Of a stretch of 64,000 bases of DNA, positions 17,236 to 24,648 are shown one piece after another. The notes under the pieces were generated by a model that worked only from the letters and a program-made list of their open reading frames with translations, searched no databases and had not been told where the DNA came from. How positions within the stretch are numbered: the stretch's first letter is position 1; each line of letters opens with the position of its first letter. Origin of the DNA: Cellulophaga sp. F20128 (lineage in GTDB: Bacteria > Bacteroidota > Bacteroidia > Flavobacteriales > Flavobacteriaceae); assembly GCF_023015805.1 (NCBI RefSeq), contig NZ_JALKBA010000003.1:124001-188000 (forward strand), given 5' to 3'. Both the position numbers and the translations under genes were made by a program.

Positions 17236-18648
17236 ATGAGTCAATACCCAATTGAAGAAGAAATTATTGAAGACATTGCAGGAGGTGAGTTTGAAAGAGA
17301 ACCAGTTCCCCAGTCTAAATTAAAAAGTTGGAAAAGCTTTTTAGGGATGTATGCCGGTGAACATGCTGCTGGAACTGAATTTATGATTGGCCCACTATTT
17401 TTAACGGCAGGAGTAAGTGCATTTGATCTTATCATAGGGTTGTTGTTAGGGAATTTATTAGCGGTGTTGAGTTGGAGATTCCTAACGGCTAAAATTGCTG
17501 TTAAAAACCGTTTAACACTTTATTTTCAATTGGAAAAAATTTGTGGAAAAAAATTAGTCACTGGGTATAATTTGGCCAATGGTATCTTGTTTTGCTTTTT
17601 GGCAGGTTCTATGATTACGGTTTCAGCAACAGCAGTAGGGATCCCCTTTGATATGCCTATGCCACAATTATCGGATACCATGCCAAATGGTATTACATGG
17701 GTAATTATTGTTATTTTAATAGGAGCTGCTATTTCAATAATTGCGGCCCGCGGTTACGATACCGTTTCTAAAGCAGCAAATTGGATGTCGCCTTTTATTG
17801 TATTGGCCTTTTTGGCGTGTGGTATTGTTGCGTTAAATCAATTAGGCGTAAAAAGTTTTTCTGATTTTTGGAATATTTGGGGAGAAGGTTCAGAACCATT
17901 TCCTGGTCAAATAAAATATACTTTTTGGCACGTAGTTATTTGGTCTTGGTTTGCTAATGCAGCCATGCATGTGGGAATGTCAGATTTATCCGTTTTTAGA
18001 TTCGCGAAAAAAGCGAGTTCAGGATGGACAACCGCTGCAGGAATGTATGTTGGACATTATATGGCGTGGATTGCAGCAGCTTTACTGTATGCAGTCTATT
18101 TAAAATCTCCTGAAGCACTTGCATTTTTATCTGATGGGCAAGCACCACCAGTTGCTCCAGGACCCTTAGCGCATAATGCTATCGGTATTTTTGGAATTAT
18201 TGCGGTAGTCCTTGCGGGTTGGACCACTGCTAATCCTACTATCTATAGAGCAGGATTGGCTTTTCAAGCGATTCTACCAAAATTGTCAACTGCAAAAGTT
18301 ACTTTGCTTGCAGGGGCAATAGCTACAATTGCGGGCCTTTTCCCTGCATTTGCGATGAAATTATTGGGTTTTGTTGCGTTATATGGATTTATCCTAGCTC
18401 CATTTGGAGCCATTATTGTGTTTGAACATTTCTTTCATAAAAAAGTGGGTATTGTAAAAAACTATGCAGAAGTCGCTAATTTATCATTTAATAAATCCGT
18501 GTTTTGGGCTTGGGCAATCAGCTTTGGAATCTTTTACTTTATTTCTGTCCAATTTGATGTCTTCCTCTCTTTTGTAACTTTACCTGCTTGGCTGCTTTGT
18601 GGTGTTTTGTTTTTGTTTTTAAGTAAAGTATCGCAGAAAAAAAATTGA
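17236..18648 (+). CDS. NCS1-type permease (purine/cytosine permease family), candidate sugar importer
   Basis: Inner-membrane protein of 470 residues with about 12 hydrophobic segments after a charged 35-residue N-terminus. The start of the membrane domain (MYAGEHAAGTEFMIGPLFL), the ARGYDTVSKAANWMSPFIV segment and GWTTANPTIYRAGLAFQ agree with the nucleobase:cation symporter-1 family, which usually imports nucleobases, allantoin or hydantoins. Here it lies inside the L-rhamnose operon, 45 bases after the kinase, and no RhaT or MFS fucose/rhamnose permease is present. The simplest inference is a role in importing L-rhamnose or another monomer of the same glycan. No member of this family known to me is proven for sugars, so the substrate is open. 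Confidence 0.75.
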   Translation: MSQYPIEEEIIEDIAGGEFEREPVPQSKLKSWKSFLGMYAGEHAAGTEFMIGPLFLTAGVSAFDLIIGLLLGNLLAVLSWRFLTAKIAVKNRLTLYFQLEKICGKKLVTGYNLANGILFCFLAGSMITVSATAVGIPFDMPMPQLSDTMPNGITWVIIVILIGAAISIIAARGYDTVSKAANWMSPFIVLAFLACGIVALNQLGVKSFSDFWNIWGEGSEPFPGQIKYTFWHVVIWSWFANAAMHVGMSDLSVFRFAKKASSGWTTAAGMYVGHYMAWIAAALLYAVYLKSPEALAFLSDGQAPPVAPGPLAHNAIGIFGIIAVVLAGWTTANPTIYRAGLAFQAILPKLSTAKVTLLAGAIATIAGLFPAFAMKLLGFVALYGFILAPFGAIIVFEHFFHKKVGIVKNYAEVANLSFNKSVFWAWAISFGIFYFISVQFDVFLSFVTLPAWLLCGVLFLFLSKVSQKKN

Positions 18649-18663
18649 TAAAAATTATCAATT
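18643..18663. repeat. Inverted repeat over the permease stop codon
   Basis: Perfect 9-bp arms, AATTGATAA (18643-18651) and TTATCAATT (18655-18663), spacer AAA. It overlaps the TGA stop of the permease gene and shares the AATTGAT/ATCAATT half-sites with the palindrome at 12175-12202, with a shorter spacing. It could be a weak hairpin or a second regulator site. Confidence 0.45.
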
Positions 18664-18696
18664 AAGAGATAAAGAAAATGAGAAAAATAACAATAT

Positions 18697-19464
18697 ATGG
18701 CATTGAAAAATAATATTAACCATAGTGTTTGTAGGTGGTGTTATGATGATATCGCACTGGAAGATTTCTTGAAAATACTAAACAATATAGGTGTTAAGGC
18801 TATAGATCTAGTTGGACCAAGTGACTGGGACTTGTTAAAGAAATACGGTCTAGACTCCTCCATGTGTAATGGGGCAGAAATAAGTCTTGAAAAAGGATGG
18901 AATAACAAAGAATACCACAGTACGTTAATAAAAAATTATACAGAAATGATTCCGTTGGTTGCAGAAGCAGGCTATACCAATTTAATTTGTTTTAGCGGAA
19001 ATAGAGACGGGATGGATGATAAAACTGGAATGCAAAACTGTATTTCGGGTCTTAAAGAAATTTTAGCTTTGGCAGAAAAGCACCAGGTAGTGTTGCAAAT
19101 GGAACTTTTCAATCAAATAGATCATCCAGATTATATGTGTGATTCCTCTGCTTGGGGTGTAGCGCTATGTAAGGAACTATCTTCTGATAGTTTTAAGCTG
19201 TTGTATGATATATACCACATGCAAATCCAAGAAGGCGATATTATTCAAACAATAAGAAACAATCATCAATATTTTGGACACTATCATACCGCAGGTGTTC
19301 CTGGGAGAAATGAGATTAATAACACCCAAGAGCTTAATTATCCTGCTATTATGTGCGCTATAGTAGAAACAGGCTATCAAGGCTATGTGGCTCAAGAATT
19401 TTTGGCACTTCAGGAGGATAAAATAAAGGCGCTTACAGAATCTATTTTAATATGTGATGTATAG
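18697..19464 (+). CDS. Hydroxypyruvate isomerase-like TIM-barrel sugar isomerase/epimerase
   Basis: Cytoplasmic 255-residue protein of the AP endonuclease 2/xylose isomerase-like TIM-barrel fold, similar to Hyi. A HSVCRWCY opening, LQMELFNQIDHPDYMCD with a metal-ligand glutamate, LLYDIYHMQIQEGD, GHYHTAGVPGRNEI and a final GYVAQEF glutamate give the expected metal-site pattern. It closes the rhamnose operon, 48 bases after the permease. The true reaction is not clear: hydroxypyruvate isomerisation, an epimerase or mutarotase step on a glycan-derived ketose, or recycling of an uncommon sugar are all possible. A dedicated L-rhamnose mutarotase (RhaM) is absent from the operon. Confidence 0.78.
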   Translation: MALKNNINHSVCRWCYDDIALEDFLKILNNIGVKAIDLVGPSDWDLLKKYGLDSSMCNGAEISLEKGWNNKEYHSTLIKNYTEMIPLVAEAGYTNLICFSGNRDGMDDKTGMQNCISGLKEILALAEKHQVVLQMELFNQIDHPDYMCDSSAWGVALCKELSSDSFKLLYDIYHMQIQEGDIIQTIRNNHQYFGHYHTAGVPGRNEINNTQELNYPAIMCAIVETGYQGYVAQEFLALQEDKIKALTESILICDV

Positions 19465-19901
19465 TTGCAACCCAGCCTATACTCATTGAAAGTCTACATT
19501 ACCCCATTAGAAAACTGAAGCAAATGACATCCTTAGGTTATTTTTAGTTTCCTACGCTAATTCAATATTTATTTTCTATTTTACAACTTTAAATTTAACC
19601 GTATATTCAAGAGAGTTGCGAAGGTGCTAGGTTTTCCGTAACCTAGGATAATTTCTTCACCCTCGCTTTTTGTGATTTGGTTTTAAATTGTGTTTAATAT
19701 CTTTTTAATTTTATATTTATAAGTTAGTAAGTTGTTCCGTTTTTTAGTTTAAAAATATTTTATTTCTAATAGTTTATAATTAATTATTTTATGTAATCAA
19801 TTAAAATACAGTTGCTTGTGTAGTTGTTATTAATTTAAATAGTATTGTCATATATATTAAAAAGTTATTTTAATACCTTTGAAAAGTTAATATTTGATAA
19901 T
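19465..19901. other. 437-base gap upstream of the ROK/sulfatase operon
   Basis: No coding signal is evident. It contains a 7-bp inverted repeat CTAGGTT / AACCTAG at 19627-19646 with a six-base spacer, followed by AT-rich DNA that probably carries the promoter of the ROK-led operon. No strong terminator for the rhamnose operon was found here. Confidence 0.5.
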
Positions 19902-21152
19902 ATGAAAAAGGAATACGCTAAAATGGATGCTGGTTTGTTGCACTTAGTAAATAAAAAGGTTGTACTAAAACTTATAAACCATAATAAGCAAATCAGTCGG
20001 TCTGCTTTAGCAAAAAAGTCGGGATTAACGCCACCCTCGATTGCTAGAATTGTAGATGAATTAATTCAAATAGATGGTTTAGTAGAGAGTCTTGGTGTTG
20101 GTGATTCTAGTGGAGGAAGGCCTCCTATGATTGTTAAATTTAAAAACGAAAAGAACTGTATTATTGGAATAGATTTAGGAGCCACCTATATAAGGGGTTG
20201 TCTGGTAGATTTAAATGCCAATTTTATTTCAGAGATACAAGTGCCAACCGAATTGGAAAAGGGATTTGCAAGTATCGTTGATAAAGTAGTAAAGGTCATA
20301 CGCAAGCTTCAAAAAAGAAAAGATCCTAATGCAAAAATATGGGGTGTTGGTATCGGTGTTGCTGGTCTTGTAAATAGTGAAACAGGAATCATTGAGTCTT
20401 CCCCTGATTTTGGATGGTCTAATATTGATTTGCGAAAGGAATTGGAAAAATACTTAGATCTACCGTTCTTTTATGATAACTCTACCCGTTTGATGGCCTT
20501 GGGCGAATTGAAGATGAGTGGTAAAGAGGGGCAAAGAAACTTTACATTTATCAATATAGGGTATGGTATAGCTTCGGGGATTGTAGTAGAAGGGAATCTA
20601 TTAAAAGGATTTTCCGGATTCGCTGGTGAATTTGGACATATTTCAGTCGATACAGATAGTGATGTACGCTGTAAATGCGGAATGTATGGCTGCTTAGAAG
20701 CCTTAGCTTCGGGGCATAGAATAGCGTCATTAGGAAAGGAAATATTAAAAAATAAAGGCTCAGAATTGTTGGAAGAATTATGTATGGGGAATCAAGATTT
20801 GATCACTGCAGAACTAGTTGCAAAAGCAGCCAAAGATGGTGATGCAGCTTGTCTTAAAATCTATGACGAAGTAGCCGAATATTTATGTAAGGGAATCGGA
20901 AACATATCCAATTTACTGAACCCAGAAACCGTATATATTGGTGGTGGTATTTCATTAAGCGGGGATTTGTTATTCAATCTAATTGAAGCAAAAAGAGATA
21001 AGTATTTATTGTCTGCCAATGTAAAGGTCAAAATTAGTCCATCTACTTATGGAGATCAGGCCACAACCATTGGGGCGGTATCCTTAATATTAGAAAAAAT
21101 ATTAAACTTGGAATTATCGGGAACAAAAAGCAGTGATATGACTATTGTTTAA
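19902..21152 (+). CDS. ROK-family transcriptional repressor
   Basis: A 416-residue sugar-responsive regulator. The ATG at 19902 (MKKEYAKMDAG) is favoured over a start 57 bases upstream because the extra residues are not conserved in character. Residues about 8-75 form a winged helix (ISRSALAKKSGLTPPSIARIVDEL). The rest is a ROK sugar-kinase-like domain: a phosphate-binding motif IGIDLGATYIRG, EFGHISV, and the zinc motif CKCGMYGCLE with C257, C259 and C264. It lies 34 bases before the first sulfatase gene, so it probably controls the sulfatase/peptidase operon and its own expression. The effector could be a monosaccharide or sugar phosphate from the glycan. Confidence 0.9.
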   Translation: MKKEYAKMDAGLLHLVNKKVVLKLINHNKQISRSALAKKSGLTPPSIARIVDELIQIDGLVESLGVGDSSGGRPPMIVKFKNEKNCIIGIDLGATYIRGCLVDLNANFISEIQVPTELEKGFASIVDKVVKVIRKLQKRKDPNAKIWGVGIGVAGLVNSETGIIESSPDFGWSNIDLRKELEKYLDLPFFYDNSTRLMALGELKMSGKEGQRNFTFINIGYGIASGIVVEGNLLKGFSGFAGEFGHISVDTDSDVRCKCGMYGCLEALASGHRIASLGKEILKNKGSELLEELCMGNQDLITAELVAKAAKDGDAACLKIYDEVAEYLCKGIGNISNLLNPETVYIGGGISLSGDLLFNLIEAKRDKYLLSANVKVKISPSTYGDQATTIGAVSLILEKILNLELSGTKSSDMTIV

Positions 21153-21186
21153 GGATAGAGACACTACAGAGATTAATATTACATAA

Positions 21187-23040
21187 ATGAGAAAATTAAA
21201 ATATAGTTTAGCAATACCACTAATTGCTTTGTTTTTTTTTAGCTGTAAGGATGCTTCTAATAGAAAAATTATTCAACCTGACCGCAAAAAACCTAACGTT
21301 ATTCTAATCATGACCGATGATCAGGGTTATGGGGATTTGGGTAGACACGGTAGTCCCTATGTAAAAACACCTGCTTTAGATGCCTTGTATGATGAAAGTG
21401 TTCGACTTACAGATTTTCATGTAGATCCATCCTGTTCGCCTACGAGATCCGCCTTATTAACAGGGAATTATTCTGCAAGGGCAGGGGTGTGGCACACCAT
21501 AGGAGGAAGGTCTTTACTGAAAGAAGGAATGCCGACTATGCCCGAAATATTTGCGGCTAATGGTTATGAAACGGGAATTTTTGGTAAATGGCATCTGGGA
21601 GAAAATTATCCATTTAGGCCAATGGACAGGGGTTTTAAAGAGTCTATTGTACACGGTGGAGGTGGTATTGGCCAGAACCCTGATTATTGGGGAAATAACT
21701 ATTATGATGATACCTATAAGCATAACGGTGCATTTGAAAAATATGAAGGGTATTGCAATAATGTATGGTTTGGTGAGGCTATTAATTATATAAAAGAGAA
21801 TAAGGATAAACCTTTTTTTTGTTATATCCCTACAAATTTACCCCATGCGCCATTATTGGTAGATGAAAAGTATGTAGACCCATACAAAGGGCAAGTTTCA
21901 GATCGCTTGGCTAAATATTATGGGATGATTAGCAAGATGGATGAAGATGTTGCGACCTTGCTGAATGAAGTTAAAAAGATGGGATTAGAAGAAAATACCA
22001 TCGTAATTTTTATGACAGATAATGGACCTTGCCCATGGTTCGGAGGTGTTGTGATTGATTTTGAAACTGGATTTGCAGAAGAGGGCTATACCGACGGATT
22101 AAGAGGTGGTAAGATTTGGGGGTATGAAAATGCGCATCGCGTACCCTTTTTTATGCGCTGGCCTAATGGTGGTATAGAAGGAGGTAAAGATTTAGATATG
22201 CTTTCTGGACATATTGATGTGATGCCAACCTTACTGGAACTATGTGGTTTAGAATTACCAAAAGAGTTGCAAATTGATGGCCGTAGTATTGTGCCATTTT
22301 TAGAGGGTGAAACTAAAGAATGGAAAGATGATAGAACTTTTTTCACGCATAACCAACGGGTAGAATATCCTGTAAAGGATAAAGAATACGAAGTGCTTAC
22401 TGAAAAATGGCGACTGGTTAAAAGAGCGGAAAACGAGTTGTATGATATCGATAATGATCGAGAGGAAAAATTTAATATTGCAGATCAACATCCAGAAGTT
22501 GTAAAAGAACTTTATGGAAGATATGATGAATGGTGGACAGATGTCTCTGTAGATTTTGATAAATACGCTGCAATACATGTGGGCACACCTTTTGAAAATC
22601 CAGTGAAATTATATTCACATGATGCGCATACGCGTAAAGGAAAGAAGGTTTGGGTTATTGATGTGGCCAAAACAGGGAAATATAAAATTGAAGTAAATCG
22701 TTGGCGGGCAGAATCGGGCAAACGAATGGTAGAAAATTACGCTGGCGATAAAGAAATTGCAATAAAAGACGCCTGGTTAAAAATTGGAAACTTAGAACAG
22801 TTGAAAACAGTTGATCATAAAATGAAAGCAGCAACATTTGAGGTTGCTTTAAAAGCAGGTACAACATGTTTTGAGGCTGCTATCAACCTTATGGATAATG
22901 GAAAAATAGTTAGTCCAGAATGTATTTATGTTACCTATTTAGGAGATGCTAAGGAAGACGAATTAGGCGTTTATGTTGCTTCCGTGCCAGACGAGCGATT
23001 AAGAGAAGGTTATGAACAGAAAGTAATTCCTTTCGATTAA
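21187..23040 (+). CDS. S1-family sulfatase, lipoprotein (arylsulfatase A-like with extra C-terminal domain)
   Basis: Hydrolyses a sulfate ester, probably on a sugar of the target glycan. The N-terminus has a lipobox (FFFSC, cysteine 20), so cell-envelope attachment is likely. The metal site begins PNVILIMTDDQGYGD; the formylglycine residue is C83 in CSPTR, followed by SALLTG. GKWHLGENYPFRPMDRG, PHAP and MTDNGPC supply further active-site residues. At 617 residues it is 100 or more longer than a minimal S1 sulfatase: residues about 480-617 form a beta-rich C-terminal domain. The decayed sulfatase at 40086-40375 resembles this protein in both its middle and C-terminal parts. Maturation needs a formylglycine-forming enzyme, which is not in the window. 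Confidence 0.94.
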   Translation: MRKLKYSLAIPLIALFFFSCKDASNRKIIQPDRKKPNVILIMTDDQGYGDLGRHGSPYVKTPALDALYDESVRLTDFHVDPSCSPTRSALLTGNYSARAGVWHTIGGRSLLKEGMPTMPEIFAANGYETGIFGKWHLGENYPFRPMDRGFKESIVHGGGGIGQNPDYWGNNYYDDTYKHNGAFEKYEGYCNNVWFGEAINYIKENKDKPFFCYIPTNLPHAPLLVDEKYVDPYKGQVSDRLAKYYGMISKMDEDVATLLNEVKKMGLEENTIVIFMTDNGPCPWFGGVVIDFETGFAEEGYTDGLRGGKIWGYENAHRVPFFMRWPNGGIEGGKDLDMLSGHIDVMPTLLELCGLELPKELQIDGRSIVPFLEGETKEWKDDRTFFTHNQRVEYPVKDKEYEVLTEKWRLVKRAENELYDIDNDREEKFNIADQHPEVVKELYGRYDEWWTDVSVDFDKYAAIHVGTPFENPVKLYSHDAHTRKGKKVWVIDVAKTGKYKIEVNRWRAESGKRMVENYAGDKEIAIKDAWLKIGNLEQLKTVDHKMKAATFEVALKAGTTCFEAAINLMDNGKIVSPECIYVTYLGDAKEDELGVYVASVPDERLREGYEQKVIPFD

Positions 23041-23123
23041 CCATTTTAGAATGAATTATTTTTCAGCGGTCCTCTGAGAATAAAAAAATAGTAATAAGTA
23101 AAGAATTTATAATGATACAAAAA

Positions 23124-24524
23124 ATGAAAAAAATTAAAGGGATAGCACTTATCCTTTTTTTAGTAGGCTTAATTGGTGGATGTGCAGAGAAGAAACAAGC
23201 ACAAGACGAGGTTAAAGAAACGCAAAAGCCGAATATTATATTTGTATTAACCGATGACCAACGCTGGGATGCCCTTGGATTTTCTGGAAATTCTATTATT
23301 AAGACACCCAATATGGATCAACTGGCAGGGGAAGGGGTGTACTTCAAAAACGCATTTGTTACCACACCAATTTGTGCAGCCAGTAGGGCAACCATCCTTA
23401 CGGGATTGTATGAAAGAACGCATGATTTTAATTTTGGAAAGCCTAATTTGAAAAATGAGTATATGAATCATAGTTACCCAGCCTTACTAAAGAACGCAGG
23501 GTATACAACAGGGTTTGTTGGTAAATTTGGCGTTAAAGTAAATGGTGGTATTGAAGGCGGAATGTTTGATACAATTATTAAAACCTATTATCCATATTTA
23601 AAAAATATTAATGGTAAAGAAGTTCATCTGGCAGACATCAATGGGAACCATGCAATAGATTTTATTAAAGCAAAAAAAGATGCGCCATTTTGTTTGTCAT
23701 TATCCTTTTGGTCTCCGCATGCAGACGATGGATCTGAGGAACAATATTTTTGGCCTAAATATATGGACAGCCTATATGTTCAAGATGAAATTCCTACACC
23801 TACTACAGCAGACCCTGCTTTTTTTACTGCCTTACCAGATTTTATGAAACATTCTATGAATAGAAAAAGATGGTACTGGCGTTATGATACCCCTGAAAAA
23901 TTTCAAAAAATGGTAAAAGGGTATTATAAAATGATCAGTACGGTAGATAGTGTGTTGGGGCGTTTAAGAGCAACATTAGAAGCGGAAGGTATTGCCGATA
24001 ATACCGTTATTATTTTTATGGGAGATAATGGATATTATTTAGGCGAACGTGGTTTTGCTGGCAAATGGCTTATGCATGAACAATCGCTTCGTGTTCCTAT
24101 GATGATTTATGATCCAAGGGCCGATGTAGCCATGCAAGGAAAAACCTTTGATGAAATGGTTCTAAACTTAGACATAGCACCTACAATTTTAGACTTGGCG
24201 GGTGTTGCCATTCCAGAAAGTTACCAAGGTAAAAGTTTGTTGCCGTTTTATAAAGGAGATACCCAAGGTTGGCGTACTTCTGGGTTTTTTGAGCATCAAC
24301 GTGCCGGTGAATCGTTATTGCCAAAGACAGAAAGCATTAGGGATGATACTTGGAAATTTATCAGGTATGAAGCTAACCCAGAATTTATAGAATTTTACAA
24401 TCATAAGGAAGATCTTAATGAGGTGAATAATTTGGCACTTGATCCCAAGTATAAAGACCAAATAGAAATCTATGCCCAGAAATGCGATTCAATTGTTGCC
24501 AGTCTTATGGCACAACGGAAATAA
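23124..24524 (+). CDS. S1-family sulfatase with CxAxR maturation motif, lipoprotein
   Basis: Putative secreted sulfatase. The ATG at 23124 (MKKIKGIALILF) gives a clean lipoprotein signal ending IGGC; an in-frame ATG at 23112 adds four residues. PNIIFVLTDDQRWDALG provides metal ligands, and the formylglycine cysteine is in CAASR (residue 84), the less common C-x-A-x-R form instead of C-x-P-x-R. GFVGKFGVKVN replaces the usual GKWHLG segment, and FMGDNGYYLGERGFAGKW carries later metal ligands. Length is about 466 residues. It follows the first sulfatase by some 80 bases and is likely in the same transcript. Confidence 0.92.
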   Translation: MKKIKGIALILFLVGLIGGCAEKKQAQDEVKETQKPNIIFVLTDDQRWDALGFSGNSIIKTPNMDQLAGEGVYFKNAFVTTPICAASRATILTGLYERTHDFNFGKPNLKNEYMNHSYPALLKNAGYTTGFVGKFGVKVNGGIEGGMFDTIIKTYYPYLKNINGKEVHLADINGNHAIDFIKAKKDAPFCLSLSFWSPHADDGSEEQYFWPKYMDSLYVQDEIPTPTTADPAFFTALPDFMKHSMNRKRWYWRYDTPEKFQKMVKGYYKMISTVDSVLGRLRATLEAEGIADNTVIIFMGDNGYYLGERGFAGKWLMHEQSLRVPMMIYDPRADVAMQGKTFDEMVLNLDIAPTILDLAGVAIPESYQGKSLLPFYKGDTQGWRTSGFFEHQRAGESLLPKTESIRDDTWKFIRYEANPEFIEFYNHKEDLNEVNNLALDPKYKDQIEIYAQKCDSIVASLMAQRK

Positions 24525-24547
24525 TTAGTTTGTCTTTATGTAAACAT

Positions 24548-24570
24548 AGTACAGTATTCGGATAATTTTG
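24548..24570 (+). promoter_or_regulatory. Candidate promoter with AGTACA core upstream of the M64 peptidase
   Basis: AGTACA at 24548-24553 is followed by TAATTTTG at 24563-24570, an exact match to the Bacteroidota -7 consensus TAnnTTTG. The gap before the peptidase gene (124 bases) leaves room for an internal promoter. A -33 element is not convincing. Confidence 0.4.
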
Positions 24571-24648
24571 TAGTATAAGATGGAGTGCTGATACGTTACT
24601 TTTACCTCTGAGTAAATTCGTTTATTAATTAGAACTAAAAAAGGTAAT

